Shown: positions 35,193 to 43,535, counted from the stretch's first letter. The stretch is DNA of 64,000 nt from Streptomyces sp. MH60 (GCF_002939385.1 NZ_MULI01000029.1:1-64000), one strand, 5' to 3'. Numbers and translations are program-made. The notes: generated by a model from the letters alone, not told the origin.

Positions 35193-35968
35193 TCCCGGTG
35201 CACCTTGGTGTTCGATGCCTGGGCGCGGGGGCGGACGACCAGGAGGTCGATGTTGACGTGGGCGGGGCGGGTGACCGCCCAGGTGATGGTGTCGGCGACG
35301 TCGTCGGCGGTCAGGGGGGCGGCGACGCCCTGGTAGACCTTGGCCGCCTTGTCCTGGTCGCCGCCGAAGCGGGTCAGGGCGAACTCGTCGGTCTTGACCA
35401 TGCCGGGCGCGACCTCGATGACGCGGACCGGGCGGCCGACGATCTCCAGGCGCAGGGTCTCGGCGAGGACGTGCTCGCCGTGCTTGGCGGCGACGTAGCC
35501 CGCGCCGCCCTCGTAGGTGGACAGGCCCGCGGTCGAGGAGACGACCACGACCGTGCCGTCGCCGCTCGCCTCCAGCTTGGGCAGCAGGGCCTGGGTGAGG
35601 TGGAGGGTGCCGATGACGTTGGTCTCGTACATGCGGCGCCAGTCGTCCGGGTCGCCGGTGGCCACCGGGTCGGCGCCGAGCGCGCCGCCCGCGTTGTTGA
35701 CGAGGACGCCGACGGTCTTGAAGGCCGAGGCGAACTCGTCGACCGCCGCGCGGTCGGTGACGTCCAGGGGGTAGGCCGTCGCCTGGTGGCCGGCCGCCCG
35801 GATCTCCTCGGCCAGCGCCTCGACGCGGTCCTTGCGGCGGGCGGTGAGGACCACGCGGTACCCGGCCTCGGCGAGCTGCCGGGCCGTCGCGGCGCCGATG
35901 CCGCTGCTCGCGCCGGTGACGACGGCGATACGGGAGGCGGCGGACGGGGCGGCGGCTGCGGTGGCCAT
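35186..35968 (-). CDS. SDR-family oxidoreductase
   Basis: This 260-residue classical short-chain dehydrogenase has the cofactor loop VVTGASSGIGAATARQL near residue 16 and an Arg pair after strand 2 that favours NADP. NNAGGALG is in strand 4, the catalytic Ser is in VVSSTAGLS and YVAAKHGEH supplies the Tyr/Lys pair. It resembles YdfG-type broad serine/3-hydroxy acid dehydrogenases. It lies 55 bp downstream of the YnfA gene on the same strand and converges on rtcB. Confidence 0.9.
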   Translation of the reverse strand: MATAAAAPSAASRIAVVTGASSGIGAATARQLAEAGYRVVLTARRKDRVEALAEEIRAAGHQATAYPLDVTDRAAVDEFASAFKTVGVLVNNAGGALGADPVATGDPDDWRRMYETNVIGTLHLTQALLPKLEASGDGTVVVVSSTAGLSTYEGGAGYVAAKHGEHVLAETLRLEIVGRPVRVIEVAPGMVKTDEFALTRFGGDQDKAAKVYQGVAAPLTADDVADTITWAVTRPAHVNIDLLVVRPRAQASNTKVHREG

Positions 35969-36023
35969 GGGCTGCTCCTCGGTCGGTGGTGCGGGTCGCC
36001 GCCCAGGTTAGTCAGCGCCGTGG

Positions 36024-36362
36024 TCAGCCGGCGTTGCGCGGGGCCCACATGATCAGGGCCATCCCGGCGAGGCAGACCAGCGCCCCCGCGATGTCCCAGC
36101 GGTCGGGGCGGTAGCCGTCGGCGACCACGCCCCACAGGATCGAGCCGGCCACGAAGATCCCGCCGTACGCGGCGAGGATGCGGCCGAAGTGCGCGTCGGG
36201 CTGGAAGGTGGCGACGAAGCCGTAGGCGCCCAGGGCCAGGACCCCGCCCGCCGCCCACAGCCAGCCGCGCTGCTCGCGCACCCCCTGCCACACCAGCCAG
36301 GCGCCGCCGATCTCGAACACGGCGGCGACCACGAACAGGGCTGCGGAGCGGAGCACGAGCAT
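36024..36362 (-). CDS. YnfA-family (UPF0060) small membrane protein
   Basis: This 112-residue protein has four TM helices and the family signature blocks AAVFEIGGAWLVWQG, AYGFVATFQPDAHFGRI and AAYGGIFVAGSILWG. It is an SMR-like efflux fold; some relatives confer mild drug tolerance. It stands upstream of the SDR gene and is divergent from the LLM monooxygenase gene. Confidence 0.93.
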   Translation of the reverse strand: MLVLRSAALFVVAAVFEIGGAWLVWQGVREQRGWLWAAGGVLALGAYGFVATFQPDAHFGRILAAYGGIFVAGSILWGVVADGYRPDRWDIAGALVCLAGMALIMWAPRNAG

Positions 36363-36442
36363 GCGGGCAGCTTCGCACGCGCCGCGTCCACGCCGGTCGG
36401 CGGACCTGCGGAATAACGGTCGGAGCTGCTCCGTTCCAGGGG

Positions 36443-36470
36443 TATAGTTGAACACTAAACAACCTGGAGG
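36443..36470 (+). promoter_or_regulatory. Promoter, palindrome and ribosome binding site of the LLM operon
   Basis: TATAGT (36443-36448) is a good -10 element. It is followed by GTTGAACACTAAACAAC (36447-36463), whose ends GTTG/CAAC are inverted and could be an operator over the start point. GGAGG at 36466-36470 lies 10 nt before the ATG at 36481. The AT-rich patch stands out in the GC-rich surroundings. Confidence 0.5.
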
Positions 36471-36480
36471 TTGAGCGATC

Positions 36481-37584
36481 ATGCAGTTCGGCATCTTCAC
36501 CGTCGGCGACGTCACGCCCGACCCGACCACGGGCCGTACGCCGACCGAGCGTGAGCGCATCAAGGCCATGGTCGCCATCGCGCTCAAGGCCGAAGAGGTC
36601 GGGCTCGACGTCTTCGCGACCGGCGAGCACCACAACCCGCCCTTCGTGCCCTCGTCGCCGACGACCATGCTCGGCTACGTCGCGGCCCGCACCGAGCGGC
36701 TGGTGCTGTCCACCTCCACCACCCTGATCACCACGAACGACCCGGTGAAGATCGCCGAGGACTTCGCGATGCTCCAGCACCTGGCCGACGGCCGGGTGGA
36801 CCTGATGATGGGCCGCGGCAACACCGGGCCGGTCTACCCCTGGTTCGGCAAGGACATCCGCGAGGGCATCAACCTCGCCGTCGAGAACTACGCCCTGCTG
36901 CACCGCCTGTGGCGCGAGGACGTGGTGAACTGGGAGGGCAAGTTCCGCACGCCGCTCCAGGGCTTCACGTCCACCCCGCGACCGCTGGACGGCATCGCGC
37001 CCTTCGTCTGGCACGGCTCCATCCGCTCCCCGGAGATCGCCGAGCAGGCTGCGTACTACGGCGACGGCTTCTTCCACAACAACATCTTCTGGCCCGCCGA
37101 CCACACCAAGCGCATGATCGAGCTGTACCGGGCCCGGTACGCGCACTACGGGCACGGCACGCCCGAGCAGGCGATCGTCGGCCTCGGCGGCCAGGTGTTC
37201 ATGCGGAAGAACTCGCAGGACGCGGTCCGCGAGTTCCGGCCGTACTTCGACAACGCGCCGGTCTACGGGCACGGGCCGTCGCTGGAGGACTTCACCGCGC
37301 AGACGCCGCTCACCGTCGGCTCGCCGCAGCAGGTGATCGAGAAGACGCTCGCCTTCCGCGACTACGCCGGTGACTACCAGCGCCAGCTGTTCCTGATGGA
37401 CCACGCCGGGCTGCCCCTGAAGACCGTCCTGGAGCAGCTCGACCTGCTCGGCGAGGAGGTCGTGCCGGTGCTGCGAAAGGAGTTCGCGAAGGACCGCCCG
37501 GCGAACGTGCCGGACGCGCCGACCCACGCGTCCCTGCTGGCCTCCCGGGAGGGTGCCACGACCGAGGAAGGAGTACGCGCATGA
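36481..37584 (+). CDS. LLM-class flavin-dependent monooxygenase (CE1758 family)
   Basis: This 367-residue luciferase-like TIM-barrel oxidoreductase uses reduced FMN. Family marks are VFATGEHHNPPFVPSSP, LVLSTSTTLITTNDP, HLADGRVDLMMGRGNTGPVYPW and FVWHGSIRSPEIAEQAA. The gene for its likely flavin reductase overlaps the end by 4 bp, so the two make a two-component monooxygenase. The substrate is not known; relatives are put in the CE1758 group. Confidence 0.92.
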   Translation: MQFGIFTVGDVTPDPTTGRTPTERERIKAMVAIALKAEEVGLDVFATGEHHNPPFVPSSPTTMLGYVAARTERLVLSTSTTLITTNDPVKIAEDFAMLQHLADGRVDLMMGRGNTGPVYPWFGKDIREGINLAVENYALLHRLWREDVVNWEGKFRTPLQGFTSTPRPLDGIAPFVWHGSIRSPEIAEQAAYYGDGFFHNNIFWPADHTKRMIELYRARYAHYGHGTPEQAIVGLGGQVFMRKNSQDAVREFRPYFDNAPVYGHGPSLEDFTAQTPLTVGSPQQVIEKTLAFRDYAGDYQRQLFLMDHAGLPLKTVLEQLDLLGEEVVPVLRKEFAKDRPANVPDAPTHASLLASREGATTEEGVRA

Positions 37585-38243
37585 AGCTCGTCGTCGTCTC
37601 CGCGGGGCTGAGCGTGCCGTCGTCCACCCGGCTGCTCGGCGACCGGCTGGCCGCGGCCGCCGCCCCGGCCGCCACCGCACCCGAGCCCGCTCCGGCCGAC
37701 GTCCGGGTGGTCGAGCTGCGCGACCTCGCCGTGGAGATCGCGCACACCTTCACCAACGGCTTCCCCGCACCGGCGCTCGCGGACGCGTTCGCCGAGGTCG
37801 CGGCAGCCGACGGGCTGATCGTCGTCACGCCGGTGTTCTCGGCGTCGTACAGCGGACTGTTCAAGTCGTTCTTCGACGCGCTGAGCGTCACCGACGAGGA
37901 CGCCCTCACCGGGAAGCCGGTGCTGATCGCCGCGACCGGTGGCAGCGCCCGGCACTCCCTGGTGCTGGAGCACGCGCTGCGGCCGCTCTTCGCCTACCTG
38001 AGGGCGGTCGTCGTCCCCACCGGGGTGTACGCCGCCTCCGAGGACTGGGGCGCGCAGGGGCTCGACGCCCGGATCGAGCGGGCCGCGACCGAGCTGGCGG
38101 CGCTGATGGCCGGGCTGTCGGGGCCCTCGGGGCCGGCGAAGGGGCGCACCCCGCCGCCGAAGCGGGACTCCTTCGAGGAGGTCACGCCCTTCGCGGAGCG
38201 GCTCGCCGCGCTCAGCGTCCCGGGCCCGAGTCCGGCGCCGTAG
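37581..38243 (+). CDS. NAD(P)H-dependent FMN reductase (CE1759 family)
   Basis: This 220-residue flavodoxin-fold reductase (VVVSAGLSVPSSTRLLGDRL at the start, TPVFSASYSGLFKSFFDAL near residue 85 for FMN) supplies reduced FMN to the upstream LLM monooxygenase. A variable Pro/Ala patch lies near residues 30-42 and a Pro/Lys stretch near 190. Translational coupling through the ATGA overlap fits a matched pair. Confidence 0.92.
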   Translation: MKLVVVSAGLSVPSSTRLLGDRLAAAAAPAATAPEPAPADVRVVELRDLAVEIAHTFTNGFPAPALADAFAEVAAADGLIVVTPVFSASYSGLFKSFFDALSVTDEDALTGKPVLIAATGGSARHSLVLEHALRPLFAYLRAVVVPTGVYAASEDWGAQGLDARIERAATELAALMAGLSGPSGPAKGRTPPPKRDSFEEVTPFAERLAALSVPGPSPAP

Positions 38244-38345
38244 GGCGGCCGTCGGCGGGCCCCGCACAGCCTGGTTCACCGGATCGGGTGATGCCGGTCG
38301 GGAACCCGTCGGGCCCGGTCGGCGGCTCACTACGGTGTGGCCGAG

Positions 38346-39689
38346 ATGAGCAGACCCGAGCCCGTGTCGCGAGAGTCCGAACGGCCGCCCGAGTTCCCGA
38401 TGCCCCGGTGGGTGGTGGGGGTCTTCCCCGTGTCCCTCCTGGTGGCCGTCACCTGGGGGCCGGCGCAGGCGGCGGTGCTGTGCGGCGTGGCCGCGGTGGC
38501 CTTGCTCTACGCCACGAGCAGGAAGCCGGCGTCGTGGCACCTGGCCGGCGGGACCGTGGTGTGCGCGGCGGGAGTCCTGCTCCAGGGGTCCTCCTACTAC
38601 GTGGTGGTGCGCAGCGGCTCGCTCGGTCCCGCCGGGCAGCCCGCCCTCCTCTACTTCCTGGGCCTCCAGGTGTTCACGAGTGGCCGGAAGGTGCGGCGCG
38701 CGGCCCAGCTCGATCTGTCCGCGTCGCGGCGCCACCGTGCCGAGCACGGGCTGCTGGAGCCCGCCGAGCCGCTCGGCGAGCCGCGGCCCGGCAGGCGCTG
38801 GATCCCGTTCGGCGCGACGGGGGTGCTCGGCGCGGTCGTCTGCGGGCTCGGCTCGCTGTGTTTCTGCCTGGCCCTGCTCGCCGTGCGGGACATCGTGACG
38901 ACCGACGACCACCCGTGGTGGGGGCCACTCGCGATCGCCGTCCTGCTCGTGCAGACCGTGCTCCTGATCGGCATGGGCAACACGCTCCTGCGCACCGGCG
39001 CCCAGTACTACGACACCGTCATCTCCTCCCCGGACGACCTCGCCGGACGCCGGTACGTCCTGTACCTGCGCTCCTTCCGCGACGACCGGCGGCTGGCACG
39101 CCCCCATCGCATCCCCCTGGTGGGCGCCTGGCTGGCCGCCGCCGTCAGCACGGGCCAGGGCGAGGAGGAGCGCATCGCCGACGCCCTCTCCTGGGCCGGC
39201 CCCCTCGTCGGGGTGGGGGCGCCCGGGGAGCGCGTGCCCCGGGCCGGTGCCCGGCGGATGTACCTGCCGCTGGACGGCTGGCAGACCCCGGTGAGCACCA
39301 TGATGCGCGGCGCCGCCCTCGTCGTGATCGTGCTCGGGAAGGGAGCGGGGACGCTCTGGGAGATCCGCGAGGCGATGCGGATCCTGCCCCCGGAGCGGCT
39401 GCTGCTGCTCGTACCGATGAAGGAGAGGGCGTACGACGAGTTCCGCGCGCTCGCGGGCGACCTGACACCCGGCGTGCTGCCCGCGTACCGGCCCGGCCGC
39501 GCGTTGTCGTCCCGGGTCCGGGGAGTCATCCACTTCGGGCCGGACTGGACGGCGGAGTTCACCGCCCTGCGCCGGCCCTCACCGCTGGAGGACCAGCTCG
39601 TGGGCTCGCTGGACCGCGCCGTGTGGCCCGCCATGGTGCGCCTCACCGCACTCGAACGCCGGGCGGACGGGAGGGACCGCGCGGCATGA
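38346..39689 (+). CDS. Multi-TM protein with conserved cytosolic alpha/beta domain, unknown
   Basis: I do not recognise this 447-residue protein by name. It has about five TM segments in residues 20-220 and then a soluble domain of about 200 residues. That domain has conserved-looking motifs: RYVLYLRSFRDDRRLARP, LVGVGAPGERVPRAGARR, MYLPLDGWQTPVSTMMRGA and TLWEIREAMR. The last, with a Glu after a hydrophobic strand, recalls the layout of TIR-like or SLOG-like nucleotide folds, but this is a guess. It overlaps the RipA-like gene by ATGA and heads a three-gene operon. A GTG at 38337 is an alternative start. Probably a sensor or effector of the adjoining conflict cluster. Confidence 0.7.
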   Translation: MSRPEPVSRESERPPEFPMPRWVVGVFPVSLLVAVTWGPAQAAVLCGVAAVALLYATSRKPASWHLAGGTVVCAAGVLLQGSSYYVVVRSGSLGPAGQPALLYFLGLQVFTSGRKVRRAAQLDLSASRRHRAEHGLLEPAEPLGEPRPGRRWIPFGATGVLGAVVCGLGSLCFCLALLAVRDIVTTDDHPWWGPLAIAVLLVQTVLLIGMGNTLLRTGAQYYDTVISSPDDLAGRRYVLYLRSFRDDRRLARPHRIPLVGAWLAAAVSTGQGEEERIADALSWAGPLVGVGAPGERVPRAGARRMYLPLDGWQTPVSTMMRGAALVVIVLGKGAGTLWEIREAMRILPPERLLLLVPMKERAYDEFRALAGDLTPGVLPAYRPGRALSSRVRGVIHFGPDWTAEFTALRRPSPLEDQLVGSLDRAVWPAMVRLTALERRADGRDRAA

Positions 39690-40198
39690 GCGACACCGGG
39701 GACGCGCTGTGGAACACGGAGGTCGGCCCGTCCGAGTACTCGGTGGCCGACGACCGCTACCGGCAGGCGGTGCTCGACCAGTACAAGCTCTGCGTGGAGA
39801 TGGCCGACCGGGTCAGTGCCCGGCGGAACCTGACCAACACGTTCTTCCTGTCGCTCAACAGCGCGGTCGTCGCCGTGGTGGCCGCGGTGTCGGCCGGCGC
39901 ACTGGCCGACGCCTCCGTCCCGCTGCTGCTGGCCGGGCTGCTCATCCTGCTCGTCCAGTGCGCCGCCTGGTACGTCATGGTGCGTTCGTACCGGCAGCTC
40001 AACCGCGCCAAGTACGCGGTGATCGGCGCCTTCGAGGAGCGGCTCCCGGCGTTCGCGTACAGCCGGGCGGAGTGGGGCGCGCTGGGCGAGGGCCGGGACT
40101 GGCGCCGGTATCTGCCCCTGACCTACGTCGAGCAGTGGGTGCCGGTCGTCTTCGCCGTCTCCTACCTCATGGGATTCTGCGCCCTCGCCGCCCGGTGA
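39686..40198 (+). CDS. RipA-family octameric membrane protein
   Basis: This 170-residue protein has an N-terminal conserved amphipathic region (VLDQYKLCVEMADRVSARRNL). Two TM helices follow (about residues 52-70 and 76-97), then a charged stretch RLPAFAYSRAEWGAL and a final hydrophobic helix. This matches RipA-type small membrane proteins, which resemble the SLATT pore-like domains that often accompany nucleotide-sensing proteins in bacterial conflict systems. It overlaps the preceding gene by 4 bp and precedes the SLOG gene by 60 bp. The pore role is an inference. Confidence 0.72.
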   Translation: MSDTGDALWNTEVGPSEYSVADDRYRQAVLDQYKLCVEMADRVSARRNLTNTFFLSLNSAVVAVVAAVSAGALADASVPLLLAGLLILLVQCAAWYVMVRSYRQLNRAKYAVIGAFEERLPAFAYSRAEWGALGEGRDWRRYLPLTYVEQWVPVVFAVSYLMGFCALAAR

Positions 40199-40257
40199 GC
40201 CGCGGGCAGCGGTAGGATCCGGGGCCTGCCACCAGGCCACCGACCGAGGGGGAGACC

Positions 40258-40782
40258 GTGACGGCCCTCGCGGTGACCGGGCACATGGACCTGACGGACG
40301 AGAGCGTCCCCGTGGTCCGGGCCGCCCTGGACGAACTGCTGGACCGCTACCGGGACCCGGACCGGGACCAGGAGCCGGGCTCCGGGAAGTCGTTCGTCGG
40401 GCTCTCCTGCATCGCCAAGGGCGCCGACTCGCTGTTCGCGGAAGCCGTACTGGCCGCCGGCGGGCGCCTGGTCGTCGTCGTCCCCTCGCGGGACTACCGG
40501 CACAGCACGGTCGAGCCGGACGGCGCCCCGCTCTTCGACCGCCTCGCCGAGGCCGCCGACGAGGTCGTCGTACTGCCCTACGAGAGGGCCGACCGGCAGG
40601 CGTACGAGGCCGCCAACGCCCTGCTCCTGGAACGCGCCGACCGGCTGGTGGCCGTGTGGAACGGCGAACCTCCCAGCGGCCGGGGCGGCGGCACCGCCGA
40701 CGTGGTCCTCGCCGCCCGGGAGGCGGGGATCCCCGTCGACGTCGTGTGGCCGGACGGGGCCGCCCGCGCGGCATCCCGGTAG
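40258..40782 (+). CDS. SLOG-domain nucleotide-binding protein
   Basis: This 174-residue Rossmann-like protein starts LAVTGHMDLTD and has SCIAKGADSLFAEAVLAAGG, a VVVVPSRDYRH strand-loop, and the closing VAVWNGEPPSGRGGGTADVV. This set (GH at start, KGAD, VWNG, GGT) is the SLOG/LOG-like signature proposed to bind or process nucleotides such as NAD derivatives or cyclic nucleotides. It starts with GTG at 40258 behind GAGGGGGAGACC and is the last gene of the operon. In known systems SLOG domains are partnered with SLATT or TM effectors, as here. Confidence 0.78.
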   Translation: MTALAVTGHMDLTDESVPVVRAALDELLDRYRDPDRDQEPGSGKSFVGLSCIAKGADSLFAEAVLAAGGRLVVVVPSRDYRHSTVEPDGAPLFDRLAEAADEVVVLPYERADRQAYEAANALLLERADRLVAVWNGEPPSGRGGGTADVVLAAREAGIPVDVVWPDGAARAASR

Positions 40783-40790
40783 GAAGCGCC

Positions 40791-40817
40791 GCCAGCGCCA
40801 GCGCCAGCGCCAGCGCC
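40791..40817 (+). repeat. Short GCCAGC tandem repeat
   Basis: Four and a half copies of the hexamer GCCAGC lie just after the SLOG gene. It is probably slippage-prone filler between convergent genes. Confidence 0.75.
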
Positions 40818-40850
40818 GCCGACCGGCCGCGGACCGGCGCCCGATCAGCG

Positions 40851-40914
40851 CCGGAAGCCTGATCGGAAGCGGTTCGGAAGCGGTGCGCCGCTGGTTCCGG
40901 AAGCGGGATCGCTG
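40851..40914 (+). repeat. CGGAAGC direct-repeat element, copy A
   Basis: CGGAAGC occurs at 40852, 40864, 40875 and 40898, that is with spacings of 12, 11 and 23 bp on the plus strand. The last unit lies in CTGGTTCCGGAAGCG. The same arrangement with 11, 11 and 22 bp is found on the minus strand at 46791-46741 (copy B). The 11-bp phasing of heptamers is what SARP/BTAD activators recognise. Copy A lies between the 3' ends of two convergent genes, which is odd for a promoter element. Confidence 0.75.
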
Positions 40915-40936
40915 GTGCCGTGGAGGCATGTCGACG

Positions 40937-42418
40937 TCACCGGCGGCCGTACGCCCCACCGCTGTCGCCGGCGCCGGCCCCGGTGTCCTGACTCCCGGGG
41001 CCGGCGCCGACGTCGGCGCTGGTGCCCGCGCCCGTGCGGGAGCCGGTGCCGGAGTCCGTGCCGCCGCGGGCACCGGGGAGCCGCGCGGTGCGCAGATAGG
41101 TGCCGAGCACCGACAGGTCGGTCCGCTCCAGGTCGGCCGGGCGGATCACGACGCGCAGCTCCGGGGCGGTCGCCGGATCGCGGCGGCAGTGTTCCGCGAA
41201 GCTCTCCACGATCATCAGCAGCAGCCGGGTGCGGTCCAGCTCCACGATCCGGGCGAGACCGGAGCCGATCAGGGGGATCGCGACCGGCCGGTACATGCCG
41301 TAGCGGGCGACGGCCGGCCACAGGGTGTCCAGGCTCGCCCGCAGGTCGGCCGGTCCGGAACGGGCCACGAGGTCGTTGCCGAGCCGGGAGTAGGCCACGG
41401 CGAAGACCCGGCGGCCGTCCACCGTCAGCGGGACCGTGGTGCCGAGGGGATAGCGGACCCGGCGGCCGCGCGGCTTGTCCTGGACCCGCTCGGTGCGCAG
41501 CGGCCTGAACGCCCTGAGACCGGCCTGGATCCGGTCGTCCAGCTGCTTGCGCTCGCCGCCGAACAGCCGCTCCACCAGCTGGCCCTGGACGCTCTCCCGG
41601 CTGATCACCAGGTCCTGCTCGGTGGCGGTGTCGAAGGTGTCGGTGAACCCGATCACCAGATTGGCGTCCTCCTGGTCGAACAGGTCGCCGCGCACCACCA
41701 CGAGGTCACCGGCGCCGGGGAACGGCTGCCGCAGCAGCTCCCGCCCGTGCCGCTCGCGCAGCCGGGCCCGCAGGGCGCCGAGCAGTTCGGCGACGTCCTG
41801 GTCGTCCGGCCGCTCCCGGGCCATCCGTTCGGCGACCGGCAGCGCGAGGTCGTGGCGGCCCAGGTCCATGCGGCTGCGGATCAGCTGGCGGCGGGCGGTC
41901 TCGTACAGCGCGGTGAGCCGGCGCACCAGCGGCCGGGCGAAGTCCTCGTCGCCCGCCTCGGCCAGGGGACGGCCGCGCACCAGCGCGAGCGCCGCGGCCA
42001 GCCGGTCGGCGGCCGACGCGGGGGCCGCGAGCAGCGCGGAGTCGACCAGCTCGGTGAACTCCGCGCAGTCCAGCTCCTCGGGCGCGAGCACCAGCCGGTA
42101 CGCCGTCTCGGGCGCCGGGCCGGCCAGCAGCTGCTCGGTGCGCAGCACCCGGGCGCCGTCACCGCGCTGCGCGGGGTCGAGGGCGCGGCGCAGTTCGAGG
42201 ACGCGCTTTTGCACCTCGTTGCGGTGGCGCTGGGCCGCGTGCGGCTGCTCGCCGTCGAGTGCCCACACGTCCCGGTGCAGCCGGCGCACCGGGACGGACT
42301 CGCCGTCCGCCGCCACCAGGCGGACCAGCAGCCGTGTCGTCAGCGGGGTCAACCGAGCGGGTACGCCGTCGACTTCGAGCCTGGCCGGACCCAGGACGCT
42401 CACACGGATGCGCGCCAT
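40937..42418 (-). CDS. BTAD (SARP-type) regulator fused to a ThsA-type macro domain
   Basis: This 493-residue fusion has a winged-helix OmpR/SARP-like DNA-binding domain (residues 1-95, RIRVSVLGPARLEVDGVPAR; NEVQKRVLELRRAL) and a BTAD helical domain (about 110-245). The C-terminal macro domain of the Thoeris ThsA type (about 255-450) has VRGDLFDQEDANLVIGFTDT, ESVQGQLVERLF, VRYPLGTTVPL and VAIPLIGSGLARI. A Gly/Thr/Ser-rich tail follows. ThsA macro-type domains bind ADP-ribose-like signals made by TIR proteins. A transcription factor with this sensor would couple such a signal to gene expression, which is my inference. The ATG at 42418 has GGAG 9 nt upstream. It is divergent from the TM-macro gene. 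Confidence 0.83.
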   Translation of the reverse strand: MARIRVSVLGPARLEVDGVPARLTPLTTRLLVRLVAADGESVPVRRLHRDVWALDGEQPHAAQRHRNEVQKRVLELRRALDPAQRGDGARVLRTEQLLAGPAPETAYRLVLAPEELDCAEFTELVDSALLAAPASAADRLAAALALVRGRPLAEAGDEDFARPLVRRLTALYETARRQLIRSRMDLGRHDLALPVAERMARERPDDQDVAELLGALRARLRERHGRELLRQPFPGAGDLVVVRGDLFDQEDANLVIGFTDTFDTATEQDLVISRESVQGQLVERLFGGERKQLDDRIQAGLRAFRPLRTERVQDKPRGRRVRYPLGTTVPLTVDGRRVFAVAYSRLGNDLVARSGPADLRASLDTLWPAVARYGMYRPVAIPLIGSGLARIVELDRTRLLLMIVESFAEHCRRDPATAPELRVVIRPADLERTDLSVLGTYLRTARLPGARGGTDSGTGSRTGAGTSADVGAGPGSQDTGAGAGDSGGAYGRR

Positions 42419-42507
42419 ACAAGTGGTCTCCACTCGCTTCGCCCTCTCCCGACCGGTGGTCGCGGGGGAGGTTTCGGCAGCGTATCAATTGTCCGTTTGG
42501 GGGAGTT

Positions 42508-43464
42508 GTGGTTTCGGTCGGTTCGCGCGGGACCGGTCCTGTCGTCCGTCCGCCGCGGGGGAGCGGGCGGCTGAGCCGCGGGGGCCGTCGGGGCGCGTTC
42601 GGCGGGGCGCGGACCCGGCGGCTGTTCGCGGGCAGTGTGATGGCGGCCTTCGGCGGGGTGTCGGCGGTGCTGCAGTTCGTGGGGCAGCTGTGGCCCGGGG
42701 CCCTTCCCGGCCCGGCGCCGGTGGCCGCGGCGTCGGTGCTGCTGTGCCTGGGCTGGGCCGTGGTGCGCAGCAGGCCCACGGTGGTCGTGTGCCAGGAGTT
42801 CGGGCGGCCGCGGATGTCCGTGACCGTCGGGCCGGGCGACCTCTTCGACGAGTCCGCCCACCTCGTCGTCGGGTTCTCCGACACCTTCGACACCGACGTC
42901 CGCGACGGCGTGGTGATCAGCGGCAGCAGCGTGCAGGGGCAACTGCTGGAGCGCCGGTACGACGGTGACGTGCGGCGGCTGGACGACGAGCTGGACGCCG
43001 CCCTCGGCGCGGCCGTGCCGGTGGCCCGGGAGACGCGCGCGGACAAGCCGTACGGCAAGCTCGACCGCTACCCGGTGGGCACGGTGGCGGTGCTCGGCAG
43101 CAGGCCGCGGCTGGTCTTCGGGGTCGCCCACAGCCGGCTGGGCAACGACTGCGTGGCGCGCTCCAGCACCGAGGAGCTGTGGCTGAGCCTGGGCCGGGTG
43201 TGGGACGCCGTCTACCGGCACGGCCAACTGGACCGGGTCGCCGTGCCGTTGATCGGCTCGGGCCTGTCCCGGCTGCACGGGCTCGACGAGGAGAGCCTGC
43301 TGCGCCTGATACTGCTGTCCTTCATCACCCACTCCCGGGAGCGGGTGATCTGCCGCGAACTGCGGGTCGTGCTGCGCCCCGCCGAGCTGGAGCGGGTCGA
43401 CCTGACGGAGGTGGCGGCGTTCCTCGGGGTGCTGGCGGCGGCCGGCTCGGGCGGTGCCGCGTAG
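42508..43464 (+). CDS. Two-TM protein with ThsA-type macro domain (Thoeris-like effector)
   Basis: This 318-residue protein has a basic Gly/Arg-rich start, two TM helices (about residues 35-58 and 68-88) and a cytosolic macro domain. The domain carries VGPGDLFDESAHLVVGFSDT, SGSSVQGQLLERRY, RYPVGTVAVLG and VAVPLIGSGLSRLHGL. This two-TM plus macro layout is that of type II Thoeris ThsA, the membrane effector triggered by a TIR-made ADP-ribose derivative. The GTG at 42508 follows GGGGGAG closely. The gene is divergent from the BTAD-macro gene, with only 89 bp between the starts, and converges on the TIR operon. Confidence 0.84.
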   Translation: MVSVGSRGTGPVVRPPRGSGRLSRGGRRGAFGGARTRRLFAGSVMAAFGGVSAVLQFVGQLWPGALPGPAPVAAASVLLCLGWAVVRSRPTVVVCQEFGRPRMSVTVGPGDLFDESAHLVVGFSDTFDTDVRDGVVISGSSVQGQLLERRYDGDVRRLDDELDAALGAAVPVARETRADKPYGKLDRYPVGTVAVLGSRPRLVFGVAHSRLGNDCVARSSTEELWLSLGRVWDAVYRHGQLDRVAVPLIGSGLSRLHGLDEESLLRLILLSFITHSRERVICRELRVVLRPAELERVDLTEVAAFLGVLAAAGSGGAA

Positions 43465-43485
43465 CGCCCGGGCCCGGCGACGGCG

Positions 43486-43535
43486 CCGGCCCCCGGGACA
43501 CGTACCGCGGTGACGGGACGTGCCCCGGGGGCCGG
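43486..43535. terminator. Terminator between the TM-macro gene and the TIR operon
   Basis: An 18-bp inverted repeat with one mismatch (43486-43503 and 43518-43535) and a 14-nt loop lies between two convergent genes. Confidence 0.88.

Noticed and set aside
40791..40817. GCCAGC tandem hexamers considered as CRISPR-like or as a regulatory array
   Set aside because: Units are contiguous, with no spacers; simple slippage repeat.
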